Origin: Fasciolopsis buskii
Lineage: Eukaryota; Platyhelminthes; Trematoda; Plagiorchiida; Fasciolidae
NCBI GenBank assembly: GCA_008360955.1
Contig: LUCM01004938.1
Span: 1 to 64,000, forward strand
Direction of reading: 5' to 3'
DNA length: 64,000 nucleotides
The notes beneath the pieces are model-generated. The model made no database searches. It saw nothing but the letters and a program-made list of their open reading frames with translations, and was not told the origin of the DNA. Below, piece by piece: positions 22,873 through 36,550 of this stretch. The first letter of the stretch is position 1; every line of letters begins with the position of its first letter. A program made the position numbers and the translations under genes.

Positions 22873-25800
22873 GGTTTACAGTCTACTTAGGAATCACAGT
22901 GTCCTCCAGATAGTCAGATTCACTTTAGTTCCAATTCTGAACTTACTGCCATAATTAAATTAGAATTATTCACCTCAGGTTCGGTTAGACCTCACTAGGT
23001 CAAATGTAGTTATGGCACAGAAACACGAGATTTTGCATGTACTCTTTATAAAGCACTAACAACGGTAACGTTTTCTGGCTACATTCAAGAAAATTTGGCT
23101 GAAAACCTACCACGAATAACTTAAGTATAACGGATTTCAGCTATATCAGTTGTTATCGATTCAAAATGAACTATTTCTGGCAAATTCCTTTGTGGACCAA
23201 TACGTGTGACGATTTTGTGAAACTCTTAAACACTGATCAGCTTGCGTACTTGACCTGCCCTTGCCATTTTGGTTGAACTACCTTGCTGATATTCCATCTG
23301 TGCTGTTTTAATATCTCTGCCGTTCTCTCTGTCAGACCGCCAACGTATAGTAGGTCGGCAAACCCATTTATCTAAATCCGGTAAGATTTCTTATTGTTTT
23401 TCCTGGGGCATCTTAGTTATGAGACTTCATGCTCGTTCAGCAAACTTCGGTTCATTCATGGTCCTAATATGCGGTAACGCGGAAGAAAAATCTTGAGATG
23501 GCTGCAACACAAACGTGAAACCACGTGCAAGACGGTAAAATCGTACCGGGATCGGTGAATTTTAGGTCATTCCATATATAAAAATTTTTTGGAAAATAAT
23601 CTTCATCGGTGCAGACAGCCCCACTGATTTCATGTATTCTAACACCAACAACGTAAAGCTCCTCCGTTATTCATAACCTGTCAGTTTGCCGCCGAGGCTT
23701 TACCTAAAGAGCCCATTTCGACATGACTTCATAAGTCAGCTATGACCTTTGCGGCATCCATTCTTGGGTTCTGATCCCGCTGAGGTAGAAGGCTTCTCAT
23801 TCTTGGGTCGAGTCAATATTCATCCAATCTACCAGACGGTATTTCTTCTCTAAATCTTGGCATTTCCTTATCAAGCTGAAAAACGTTTTTGATTACTCAT
23901 CCACATTTCCTCGTGGCACAGGAAATCCTGTGAGGTTCTGTTAGTTGCAGATACAATTTATTTGTCGTATCGTAGGTTTTTGCATTCGTGGTCTGAATAT
24001 GCAATAAAACAAATTTGCATAAATCATGATGAATAACATCGATGGTGCCTAGTCAATGTTTTATCGCAGAAAAGAAATCTGCTTACTTTGGTCGCATCTT
24101 TCGTGTCACAGTTCATTTCTTCAGGGTTTCTGAATTCTTCTGTTGGCTTTGTGAGCTGACAGCTGGATTCACATCATTTGGGCATCTTGTTAATTGATAA
24201 GTTGATGCAGCATAGATAAAACGGAGTGCACGCATCGCTTATTTGTGAGAAACCGAACGATTGTAAAGATAACTAGAATTTACCGGATTTTCAGGAGCAT
24301 TTTGTTTTTCTGGAATAACTTTCCATCGGAATACCCTATTTGAATAGAATTGTTGTTCCGCCTTTCGACTTACGTGTTATGCGTCATTATTCGCCGGTTT
24401 GTCACTTCAAGTAGAACTTGCAATAGGCCGTCTTTTGCATGAGCAAACCGAACAACTAACGGTTGTAAGTAGAAGAAAAGGTATTTCTTAAAATGACTTT
24501 TTCCGCAACGTACTACGAACCGGGCAGTTGCCGACTGTTTGGCCTGCCGGGGAGATTTCTGCGAAGGCCGCTGATTTTGCTGTTTTTGTTTGCAAATCCG
24601 TTTCGTGTTTCACTATGAGAAAACCAATTAGCTAATTATAGGGCTCAAAACAAGCATTTCTCGGGAACCCTCGCTATGATTCAGATACACCTCGTTTCAC
24701 AAAAGTCTAAACTCTTGTTTCTGCTCCGGGCAAAATGGTTGAAACGCTGATAAACAAGGAACATTCCTCGAGAGCTGTCAGTTTATTTCCAACCTAATTT
24801 GCATGCATTTAACATCCGTCATGTCGCTCAGAGTGAAAATATATTCAGTTCGGAGGTCGACAGCTATTGTGGGCTATGGACGAGGGCAACGTTCTGATTT
24901 AACAAGAAGCTCACACATGTGGAATACTGTACTCGTAAGTTAATGTATTAAAAGTACATTCAGAAGGAGACCATCTCAGCCAAATTGTTGCGTACGTTTC
25001 ACAAATATTTTACTTCGGAGTGTAAGGATAAGAATGAACAGGCTTTGGGGTGAAATTGATTATAACCATGACACTGGAACCGGGTGAGGACTCGGAGGAG
25101 CAAATCTAATGTAAAATCAACAATGTTCTGCAACTATACTGATGAGCGTGTAACGCCAACGGATCACTTTCAAAACATGCATGGTATCCAGCATAATGTT
25201 TGTTGAGTTAAAAGACTTGTGACTATCGAGTTAGGTAAACGTAACACAGCATTAACATGCAAAATTGGACTCAAAGTAGTTAGAAGTTTGCTCCGTGCTT
25301 CTCCTCATTTTTTGTCTGAACTCGATATCAGATACTGGCCAGTGTGCTAATTTTTGCTCGTTGAATGAAGCTCCTCTAGTAATCAGTGTCACTTGGTGCC
25401 TACGTCCTTTGGCTTCAAGCGATTGGTACTCAAACCTCAGGTAAAGAATTTCAAACTCAGGTGACTCATTCCTCCCTGGATAGTGCCATGTCAAGCAAAA
25501 ATTGGCAGAACACATGAAATCGCAATAAATGCTGCGTGTTCTGACACTGAAATGGACGGTCAATAAGCTTCTGGAAATTGGAAGGTTAAATAATCACCAT
25601 TTCTTGAGACATTTCGAGCCTTATGGTACAGCTCAGAGATGGAGAATAAAAACCGTACCAAGTAATGTTGACAATCAATTTATCGTGTTTTCTGCCTCAG
25701 AACCTTTAGAAAGTTGATCCCAAATAAATGCATGTTCGAGTCTTAAATGATAACACGAAAAGTGTAGCAAATATTAATTAAACGCACGTCTGAAATATTA

Positions 25801-28800
25801 GATGTTAATGTGCACATTCTTGCTGCCAGAAACACATGCAGAGCACGACTTGAACTGGATAAAAAGGGATTACTTAAAACTACTAATAAGGTGCGAAAGT
25901 TCTTTACTAAAAAGAAATTCAAATTAGACGTTTTACTGGTTGCAATTATTGCTGGAGTGAGTTACAGAAGACGAATAAGCTCAGAATTTTTCACGATCAT
26001 TTGTGAATCGTGTTTTACTGTTGCGGACATTCGTATTGGCAATGAATTACCAGTCAGTTACACTAGTAAGAAGTAAATGATACCCTCATGATTACCGTTG
26101 GTCCATGCAACCGCAGACAACTTCACCATCCCAATTTCTGGACCACACAAACGTGCAAGCTAATTGCTGCCTCTGATCTCCGTAGTAATGAACAACTTCA
26201 CAATGTGCTTTCATAACATTTTAATCGCCTAATTGGTTCGTTTTTATGAAAGAGAAGCTCATTCTTTCCAATTTTTGTATTTTTTCAAATTCTCTTTTGA
26301 TTGCTTGAAATCATCACGAGTTCATCTGGGCGAGGCACTGGGAACTGGCCTACTTTTGTCACATGGATGCGTGGTAACAAGGTTGTTCTTCAAGCTGATC
26401 TTTATCGCTGGCCTGTATTTCCCGGGTACACTCATTCGACAACGATGACAAATCTGGCAAACTGTATCTTACGCAGAACAGGAATCTGTGGACAAATGCA
26501 ATTTAATCGAGAACATTGTGCACTATGACAATTCTGCGAGCAAAAAAGAAAAAGAACAATAATTCAAACGGGAGATTTGATGTTCGGTTTACACAATTCT
26601 CCTCCGACACCTCGTCACCATTATTGAGTGCTCATCACAATCCACGAATCTGGGGCAGACTGCCGAGCCAGCGGTGAATTTATCTTATGGGTCCTTTTTA
26701 GAATATCTATACCGAGGGCCTAGTGTGTATCGCATAAGTTTTGCAATCACCCGGAATTCGATAATCCATCTTTTGACTGGTCTCGAAGAAGGCCAAGAGT
26801 GTGACTGATAGGCTCCTGCTAGAATACAGTAACGAAAAAACGCAAGGGGCTTCTGTGCTTCCATTTCGTAGTTAGTTTTCATCATGCAATCAAAATACCG
26901 TCTCCAAACTTCGGATCATTGGAAAATGAAAAAGAACACAAAGTAAAACATTGGAATAATCCCAAAACATTCACGCTGTTGCACTGCCTTTTGGTTTGCC
27001 TATTATGCTTGCAAACCTGCAACGATGAAAACTTTTACTCCACACAAGCACAAATGGGGACTGTCTTAATTGGAGAAATTAACCTTATCATTTGCAGATC
27101 TGGGATGTAAATTGCGAAATCCCCGACAGTTTGCATCGGCTGATGAACAGCCGAACATTCATAATCCACTACAAATGCCACTGGACGGTGCTGGCTTGGA
27201 TCGATTCATTTTAATTGAAAAATCCACAATGCCAAAATGGGTCACTGTAGATATCCTGACAAAATTTGTTCGATTCAGTATCGATAACTACAATTTTGTG
27301 TCCTGAACTTTATCAAAGCTACCACTATCCTCCGATCACGATATTATATATAACGGGACAAAATACAGATTACTCCACTCGTTTCGATGAAACTGGGACC
27401 AAAATAATAAAGAAATTATTGCGTCCTAGCAACTTAAATTTGTTCTACGAAAACATGTAAATAGTATGATTTGCATCACAGCTTTTTGCAGCACGAAAGT
27501 TCTGCACTTCCATGCTAGTTTTGATTGCGAAAGTGCCGACGTTTGCTGATAATCCTGCTGGCCCCCTGTTCAATTTAACTGGCTTGTTTGTTATTCAGTT
27601 CAGGCTGAGTCACCTGTTAACTCCATCGAGCAGCGCTGCCTGGAGTGCACATTAAAGTGCATGCTCAGGAGGACTAGTAAGACAAAAAAAGCTCCAATTT
27701 GAGACTCACATTTTGCTATAAATATCAAAGAGAGACTGTAATTAGGTTTTTGGTCCACCAGAATGAATTTCACACTCCGGATTAAAGCATGCTTCTCCAT
27801 AAGTTTGAGTGCTAGATAGCTTAGTAAAATTAACCATGCACGAGCATGCCATCCTCTCATTGCGTGTTGCGTAGTTATTATTGGATCTAATTTCGATCAG
27901 AAAATCAAGCCAGTGTTGGTGAAGCATAGTTGGATGAATGCAGTCGGATGAATGTACACCGCGTTGTCTACCATTAGATCCTCTTGGGAGAATGAACAAC
28001 CTAAACAGTGAACGCTTCGTGCGTCTTTGCATGTCCAGCTGGTCTTGAATGAAACAAGGGTTTCGTCCTGACCGGTGACGAAATATTCGTCTTCTCATAG
28101 TTAGGGTTGACCATTGGAGTCCAAAGAATACTACCATCTTTATCAAAGGTGAGCACAAATTCAAATTCACACAGAAAAAGAACGACCTGAAAGATATGGA
28201 TGCAAATGTTGTGCATAAAGATTACTTACTGTGGAACTTTTGTTAAGTTTGCTTGCGCACAAAAAAACGAACGAATGTTAAAAATTACCAGTGGTCAGTT
28301 ATGACAGCCAAATTGCAATGAACACTTCAGTTTGTCCGTCAGAACTGTACAAAATTTGTTCCATTCGTTGTTAATGATTTTGTCTCATACGTTTCGGAAC
28401 TGACTCAAACGAGTATGTGAAGGCTAATTTTACACTTTCCGCACTTTGTCTGATAATCAGCAAAGGATGCGTGGGGGGAGATCACGAGTTTGATGTTCGC
28501 AAGATAGAACAAAATGTTGTCCCCTCGTGAATCATAAAATGGGGAGAACTAAATAGGACTTTGATTCACACTAAAAAGAAAAGCAATAATAGAACGGACT
28601 ATTTTATGTACAAAAGTGAAAAGTGACCGCGATGAGAACAGTCGGAAATCCCTTTCAACTACTCATACACCACCCAGCACTCGGACCTAGTCCACAAAAC
28701 TGAACGAGAACCTACTACCTAAATTTCAGCTGTGAAGTTATCAAGAGAGTTGGTAGTAAGCCCACGTGGTATCTCTACAACTGAGTCAGGCATAAAGTTT

Positions 28801-31800
28801 CATAATTAAGATCGTTGGTCATACGAATACTGTAAACGAAAACAGTATTTGTTGGCCTATTGCGTAATAAATTATCGAGACGACTCAGTATTACTGTGTT
28901 GGACAAACAGGGTTATTTATTTCATGAAAATATGCTTCAGCAATTGCAATACAATGCTGTCCATTTAGTGGCGACTCATTGGCTTCGGAATGGTTGTCTT
29001 GCATCGTTGATAAAATAATTTCCCGTTGCCTATGCCGTGTAAAAATTAAAAAGAAATGATGCTAAGTGAAGAAAGTTCTGTTGAGCACTGTGGACCAGGC
29101 GAAATTCCAGCTGAAAGTGCCGTACTACTATCACTGCCATTCGCGTCGCGTATAATTCTGTTTTGCAATCACACGGTATGGGGTTCGATCAGTTGACCGA
29201 ACTGGGCTGTTGAATCGTAAAACGTTGCATTGCTTAACACGGGCATTTTCTATCAACTTCCTTGCAATCACAAATTCGTGAAGGATCATCCCTGCATTGG
29301 ATCATTAGACTCCAGCGTGAACTGATTTTGACATGTTGAACTCTTTAGGTATTGAGCAGTTCTATACAGAATCATAAAATTTCACTGAGACATGAAGTAG
29401 TGTGAGTACCTACTGACTGTTCCCTTCAATTATTTGCATCCATATTTAGTGGTGTTTGTCCGCTTGAGTGTGAATAACGGAAAACGAGGTTCTTCGCTAT
29501 GGTGAGTGCTTTTAATATTTCATGAAGCTTACCATTGACCAGCTTCCGTACGAAAATTTTAAAATTATCGTGTCGCATGGACTTCCCAGCAAAGAGTTAG
29601 AGCAGAACTCCAAATGAATCACCTTCCGATAGAGAAAGAAATTCATTTAAATATTTAAATATTTAAATATTGTTTCTGCTATTGAGTACACCGGGTGCAG
29701 TTTTCCAATTTAGTAATTTAAGCTTGATGTGTAAACTTTGATTCTTGACGGACTCCGAACATCCACGATAAATCCGATGCACTTTGAAATTAATGAGACT
29801 CGACAATAACCTTTAATGCTTCATTAACGGTAGTCGACCCTGGTCCATCGCGGGGATAAGCAATGAGGCCACACGCAACCCAACGGAAATCTGCAAATTT
29901 ACCGAATGTTCAATACTGTACAGGAACACTAGGAGAAAAGCGATGCATTTAATTTCGAGAGGTCTAGAAAGATAAGCTTACCCGCAAGAACTCTTTTAAG
30001 AAATGGCTAGTTTTCTCGTGTTTCGAAGTATGGAAAAACCTGGTTTTAGTCTTTTAATGTTCTGTCAAGAACACATGCAAGTATAACGATTAGTTGAAAT
30101 ATTAAGCTAACAACATTGATAATATGAGTCATCAGTTTTATTCTTGATAACTCAGCACGTGGTTGTAATGTACTTGGCACTGAGTTGAAGGAAATGTTTT
30201 TGGACATGGATGTCCCATACCTTACAATATTGTGAACTGGGAGTTTTTTCAGATAGCAGTGATGTCCTAAAAGGTTTCGTAGTCTGTCCAAAACTCCGAC
30301 CTTTTCACAGTGACTGAGGTGATCGCAAGAAGAGCTTTCACTAATGGAGGAGAAATAAATGAAGTATGCCCTGGCGCCGATAGAAAAAAAATTCCCTTTT
30401 GTCTCTGAATGGTATGTCTGCGCAGTTTTGTGTTATTCCAGACATAGTGAAATGATTTCATCGGATGATAACGACTGTGTCGACGATTGTAATGATGATC
30501 ATATTGCGTAGAATATCACTTTTTCTGAAACATCCATAACGGTTGGAAGTCGTAGAGGAGCATATGCGAGCTTATTTGTCCTGCAATGAATTCCTTTTAC
30601 AATACAAATATGTCTTTCTGAGTACTCAAAAAGAAGGAATGTACGGTGGCTACTATGAACTTTGTATTCGAAGCAGGAAGCATTTTGTTGTCCGCGGCCC
30701 TCTCACTGCAAAATCATGGGATTAATAAAAGGGACCGAAGTAACGGGCCCAAGTTTCGTTGAAAAACTAATAATATCGCCAGTTCTGAAGCTTGTCACTT
30801 GTTAAACGGAACGATGCGAAAAATTCCGAACTAGCTTTAAACTTTGTGACAGTAGTGGGTGTTGATTCAATATATCGCTTCAACTAGTCAACGATGAGTA
30901 CAGCGTTGATTACGCTAATCGACAAACTGAACGAAAGGGTCGTACGTCAAAACCAGTTAATGATGATGGGTCAAAGCAATCAGAAGAACAATCGATCATT
31001 GGGTATTGATGATTTAGGACCAACATTAAATGAATGTTCTGTGCCCGCTCGGTTTGGCCGGAGCTAGCGGGAACGGGAGATAGAAAAGTTTTTCGATTAG
31101 CGAGTCAAAGCCAAAACAGACTTCTCATCGTTTCTTTTCCCGCATTCTAAAACAAACGATTCATCAGGAATTCCCTACTGACTAATCCTCTTTGTCACTA
31201 TTCTAGGCCCTCAAAAATAAATACGCATTACTAGAAAGTGGATCAACTGAAGTGAAAAATGGCAAGCTAAGGTGACACAAACGACAAAACAGTTAGTATA
31301 AATAATGCAAAATACGATCATGCGGGGTCCAAGTTTTATGTTGCAGTCAGAGGGACGGGCAATTTTTACATTTTGATCAGTGTCCAGAATAACAATTTTC
31401 CGGGAGCTCGCGCTGACGGTTTCCGCAACTAACTGAACACTAAACATCATTTCCCAAATTAAGTGCATTGCATGGCCGTTCAATTCTTGCTATTTGCAGA
31501 AACACGAATCACATTAGAGTACGTTGATTTGGGCTTGACTGTTCGTGATTCGTGACAAAGTGAGAAGTCACAAAAATAAATATTAACTAGGGAACATTTG
31601 AAACTTTTGTTTTCCAGATTACACCAACGAGAATGGCTCCATAAATATTGATATCCATACTCACCTTTATGGAATGCGGTCTTCAGAAACAACGACTGGT
31701 ATTGAATAGCTTTACTGTCTAACAGATGAGAAAAGAACAGCGCAGTCAGAAGCCATCTGTACCATTGAATTTCAGTGATTTCGTTCAACCGACAGCTCTT

Positions 31801-33645
31801 ATCAGATATTTTCACAAGGAAATAATCCTCGCACACCGACTCGGAATGGCCAAGTTTGTGACCCTTAAAGGGGTCATTTTGACGTAATTTTGAAAGAAAT
31901 CCAGACACTTTAACCAATCACTGTCCATTCACAGGAATTAACTTCCGCTGGACCAGCGTGGTCTACGAAGAAGTAAGCGCCCCAGCATTGACATCCGGTG
32001 CTTCAGGTAACCAGAACAACGCTACAGTTGTTTTTCCCACATGATTTAATTTATATTTTGGATGCTAGCAATTCCGTTAAGTTATCACATGATGCGCGAT
32101 GCTGACACTTGGATCACTTGATTGAAAACTGCCTTGAGAAACTTCGGTCATGGTAAATGAAACGTCGACTCCCATAGACAAGGTTACTTTTGGTAAATAC
32201 CCATGTCCGTAGGAAGCCCTTCATTTTTGTACAGATTTCTCACAAAATTATTGAGTGGGTATGTGTTTCTTGTTTGTTTTCTTTGAGTACCTTATTTGAT
32301 TTATGTTTCTGTAAATATCCGTGGTACAGTTTCTGAGTAACTCGTGGTATAATTGTTATCAACTTCACAATAGAACATCTGCTCACCTGCTCGACCGTGA
32401 GTGTGGACACTGTTTTTAATGTAATACAATGGCTTTCACATCTGTTTATTTCCCAATATGTCCTGGATAATACAAGCATGAGATGCAAATTCATGATTCT
32501 TCAAACTATTGAATGGAGCGAGAAACAGGCTGCTGATAAGGATAAATAAATCAGAATTTACGCCTGACTTTGAATGAAGAATTTCCGTGGAGCAGTGAGC
32601 GCTTTATTTGAATGTGGCCCTGTAGGCTCTAAGCACCAACTGATGAGAAGCTACTGGCTAGAGCATATTCCATGGATTGTCCAGTCGATCGCAGTCATTT
32701 GATTGAAATGTTATTTTATAGTGAACAAACAATTAAGTCCGAGGAGTGGTAGGGCAAAATAATGACGCCACGGGGAATGGTTCCATCAGATACCGACAAT
32801 TTGAATTCATATTCATGCTTAAGCACATCATGAAGACACAGGACGGATCAGACAGGTACCATTCCAAACAATACCAATCGTTCTTCATAGAACTGGTGAA
32901 AATCAGTGGCAACAGAGAACCAGAAAACAATAAAACAGTCCGTAAAGCTTTTGAGCAATCGTCTCTGTAATAGGGACATCAAATGCTGTTCAGAATCATC
33001 ACTATTGGGTTATTGATGATACATAGTACTGTGCAATTGATCACATCATCAATGAGATGGAGGAACCATGGAATCCCCCAAGATACACCAATAATCTAAA
33101 TTGTTCAGTTAACATTCTAATAATTTTCCACATTGTGGGTTAAACTGAGCACGATACCGTTAATTTCAAGCAAATGGCCTTAATCTACCGGAATAACCAA
33201 GGATTTTTACATTCTCAAACTAAATTTTGGTTCCAAGCTGGTGCTGCTTCTACTGATAGTCAAATATTGTCTCAGCTTCTGATATCGAAGTTTTACCTGC
33301 AAAGATGCTGATGTACAACTAGGATGGACAAGAAAGCGACTGAGCCGCAGCCGTTTCATTGACTGAATTGAGTTAGACAACAGGATCAATTCTGAATCAC
33401 CAGGCTTGGAATTTTCTCGTAGCCAAATGGTCACTTGGATCATAAAAATAGCTCTATTGGTATTTTAGAGAAGTTCATTTTCCGTGAAATAAGTAAAATG
33501 GGTGCTGCTATTTGAATTGCAGCCAAAAGGCAAAGTTCACATCAAATGAAAGCCGACGAATGGTAGATAATCCGTTTGAGCTGCAGTGTTTTATCTCATT
33601 CTAAATTATTCACCATCCGGTTTCGTTGGCCTACTTACCATTACT
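22873..33645. other. No gene recognised (about 10.8 kb)
   Basis: The longest quiet stretch. The longest open frames (142 codons, minus, 27742-28170; 145 codons, minus, 31480-31917) carry no motif that I recognise and lack convincing splice sites. A palindromic AAATATTT repeat lies at 29646-29671. This could be intergenic DNA or a long intron; the sequence alone does not decide. Confidence 0.5.
29646..29671. repeat. Palindromic (TTTAAATA)3 repeat
   Basis: Three tandem units of TTTAAATA, each nearly self-complementary, so the tract can form a small AT hairpin or cruciform. Simple repeat. Confidence 0.85.
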
Positions 33646-33650
33646 TAGTC

Positions 33651-33775
33651 ATGGAAACACGGTAAAGCTATTCCGCTATTGTTAGAGTCCATCTGTATTG
33701 CTTATATACCGAGCCTGAACTGGGACGTGAACCCGGGTGTCTCACTCACCATCGTTCATCCACCCAGTCGGGGTT
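33651..33775 (-). mobile_element. SINE with degenerate hammerhead (family B, copy 1)
   Basis: Bases 33651-33737 align without any gap to 57521-57607, with 65 of 87 positions identical by my hand count. Both copies read, on the minus strand, from a tRNA-like 3' half (CCCGGGTTC, then CGTCCCAGTTC) into the ribozyme segment. Here the hammerhead core is broken: CTGATGA has become CAGATGG and the GAAAC segment GGAAT, so self-cleavage is not expected. The upstream tRNA-like half (33738-33775) is much more diverged from the 57.6 kb copy, and its outer limit is approximate. No coding content. Confidence 0.75.
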
Positions 33776-36367
33776 CGGTGGATGCGGATGGCGAGTGATG
33801 TTTAACATGAATGGAATAGCTATACTGCCCTCTCATGGTTTCTTTATCCTAAGTTAAACAATAATAGTTTGTGAATTACTTCAGAGAACAGTGATTGCTT
33901 AGGATACAGACCCATTCTAAGACAGTCGCGTACTAGTTCCGAACGATAAGACAGTATGATAATGAAGTGGTTTTATTCAGGGGGCATCAACAGTCTTCGT
34001 CACAGGTCTTGAAGCTCGATAAAGAATGGCAGACATCCCTGTGTGGTGATTCGAATTCCGTCGTTGCGGTTTCGTTTAGTCACAGAGTTCATCACCAGAA
34101 GCCAAAACTAGTACTCACTGAAATAACTAATGCAAAGTAGGGGGATCATATAATTTGTCATTTACGTCAATACTCGTTTCTGGGGTTTCATTTTACAGTT
34201 TGCTGCGAACTCATTGGTCATCAGCAGAATTTCGATTCTTCCCGGTAATTTAACCACTGATCACGAACAGAGTTTGTTTAGGAAAGTGCACGTGCTGCAT
34301 GCAGCTGCACATAATTCTTCCTAATCAAGTGATCGTCGATCCTATCATTCGTCTTAGGCCGGAAAAGTTAGTGGGTATGCATTAGGTGTGAGATAAAGTA
34401 AAGCTTTCGTAACCAGTTAGCTGCCCTGCCGCCCGTCTCTGATGCTCAACCGATCATTGATTTAAAATCACCTTCCACTGAGTCGAATTCAGAATGGGCT
34501 AGCCGCTAAGAATGAGCAGAGAAGTGGTAAGGGGACTGGAAACCTTCAGTCTTCCCGCCTTCGTGACTAGTGCTTTTTCGTGAAAAAGAAGACATCAGTG
34601 CTTTGGTGTGATGAGTGGTGACAGTAGGAAAGAGAAGTGAACTACCATAATCAATATTAACTGCAGTCCACGCACAAACGACTGCAGTGACTATCCATAT
34701 TTGGTCACAGATTCTGTCTAAAGCCTACACAAGAAAAGTCCACATAGTCTACTTATTAGTGAATGCACCCATTAAAAGGCCCATGTATGTAGCCTGGATT
34801 GTGTCTCGCACTCTACCATACAGAGAGTATCACTTTTTGGGAAAACAACCTTGGTTTGGTTTCCCTGAATCAGTAGCGTAAATCTTCATACATATATATA
34901 TATTGCTTTTGTTCTACTCATGCCTCCCAAAGAAGGGTACTGGTCTGACCATTCACTCTTCTCGCCGGTCTACCAGCCAGCCACGTGTCTGGGTCACTAC
35001 TATAGTCAGCTGATCATCATCTGCCGTCCGTCGGATCTGCTTCAGTGTTTTCATGGGCTTCCCGCAAAACTTTGGCCATATGTCTGCATCTCTATGCCCT
35101 GCTAATTCCCTGCCTCATCAGTGTGCTCTCTCTTGCTGGCTCGGCCTAAGGCCATGCCCACGATTTTGGTCATGTAGGTGTGTCATTTTTCCTTTGTGTG
35201 TGCTTGTAGATGTGCCTGTTTGTATACGTGCTCAATTTCGTGTTGGTGTATTTTGTACCATTAGTCAAGCGTTCAAGAAATGGCATTATTAGGTAGAATC
35301 CAAGTGGTTCTCAAAAGTCAACTCTTGCAAACAGGCTCACAAACACGTAGGTACATCCGCATACAGACGTGCACACATGGAAGCCCCAGTACGGCGAACC
35401 GAATGGACGTTAACTCAGTCACATCCGTTCATGGCTCACGATTTGGCAGGCCACAAACTCTGACCCATACGCATAACGCCTCATCCCCCGATTGCGCACG
35501 TACTGCTCAACATGGATGAACAGACCCTGTTGTTAGCCTTGCGGACTCATATACAGGCACACAAAACAACCACGCACGCCTGAGCACCTACGGTCCGAAC
35601 ATACACACGCACATGCATTCAGATGAAGGTATAACAGAAAACTTTCTTTTTATATTTGCATGGCAAACATCTCTCATCTGACGAAATCTCACGCTCATAG
35701 GAAAAGCTATTCTGGTTGTTTTTCCCAGGTTCTGCGTCCCAAAAACTGAACTGACTACGTGCCAAGAATTGGGGAATAGCATCAACCGAGGAACCATTTG
35801 ACCATATACATATATAAGTATATGGAGCAGCACGCTGACCCAGCAGTAATTTGCTCTATTGTTTGACTGTATGCACAAACCCAGACATTTGCCCAAACGT
35901 GCACTAGGTTGCACAAATGCACATGTACACATCAACACACAGTAACCAACAGCCTAGTGTACACATAAGCACGGTCGGACGTGCAGGTACTCTACCATTT
36001 TGATTCTTTTCGTATGCCTTCTACACTCCCCGTTATTTGCCATTCATCGACTCCTATTAGTCTCGAAATTTCTTATCCTCCTCCTCCTGCTCCTCATCGC
36101 TGTTGTCTTTCTTCACCATCACCGGAACCAACTCCATCTTCTGCTCCTGCATCTGCAGATCGACTTTCTCGTTTTCCGAATAAGTGACCGTGATCATCTT
36201 TCTCCATCGGGCAGGGGGACAAAACAATCAGTGAGAATTAGATAACATGTTAGTACTATATCTTTTTGGTTGCCATCCTAACCTTTACGGTCAGTGAAAA
36301 CTGCAGAGTAAAGAGTGCTGTTCATTAAGACCCTTCGAACTGATTAACCCAGCTGCGACCAACCAGT
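33776..36367. other. No gene recognised; TG-rich, CA-rich and pyrimidine-rich patches
   Basis: From about 34900 the composition changes: a C/T-rich stretch (34920-35160), a TG-rich arm (about 35185-35265), CA-rich arms (about 35320-35380, 35550-35620 and 35870-35945) and a TCCTCC-type pyrimidine tract (36070-36145). Open frames here are low-complexity. Because the stretch ends just upstream of a candidate first exon (36368), it could include its promoter or 5' UTR, but no specific element can be named. Confidence 0.45.
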
Positions 36368-36550
36368 ATGTCGACTGTTGGCCTAAGGACAAAATACCGT
36401 TTTCGGTGCTGGAAATGCCTCGCATTTTGGATATTTGTGATCATCTTTCGTCATCAAGTTCAAGCTTCTCCCGCTGATATCCAGGAACGAATTCAGTACA
36501 CAATTATCAGTGGCGTTCCATTCGATATCCTTGTGCCTGAAAATGCTAAG
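36368..36550 (+). CDS. Candidate first coding exon of a secreted or membrane protein, partial
   Basis: The ATG at 36368 has A at -3 and opens 61 codons ending exactly at AAG/GTGAGT, a good 5' splice site (intron from 36551, phase 0). The first 34 residues look like a signal peptide: a basic start (RTKYRFRCWK), a hydrophobic core (CLAFWIFVIIF) and a small-residue cleavage region (VQAS). The predicted mature part begins PADIQERIQYTIISGV and continues PFDILVPENAK. The frame stays open past the donor to 36658, but without hydrophobic or domain structure. A plausible acceptor (TTTCTGTGATATTTCAG, ending at 37076) follows, but the phase-0 frame beyond it hits a stop after 17 codons, so the next exon is not settled. 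The '..YTI..GVP....VPEN' pattern is loosely cadherin-like; that is a guess. Chance ORF remains possible. Confidence 0.4.

Noticed and set aside
22623..22913. 96-codon plus-strand frame
   Set aside because: It overlaps SINE copy 2 on the minus strand and has no protein features.
25137..25162. CTGATGAGCG-TGTAA-CGCC, which looks like a hammerhead core with stem II
   Set aside because: The GAAA segment is replaced by CAAC and no stem I or stem III partner could be found; probably chance.
28030..28100. GGACGAAAC on the minus strand, like the second hammerhead segment
   Set aside because: No CTGATGA at the right distance upstream and no pairing stems.
27742..28170. 142-codon minus-strand frame
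   Set aside because: No motif, no splice sites, and an overlapping frame of similar quality on the same strand; length alone is not enough.
31480..31917. 145-codon minus-strand frame
   Set aside because: No recognisable domain, signal or neighbouring exon; judged a chance frame.
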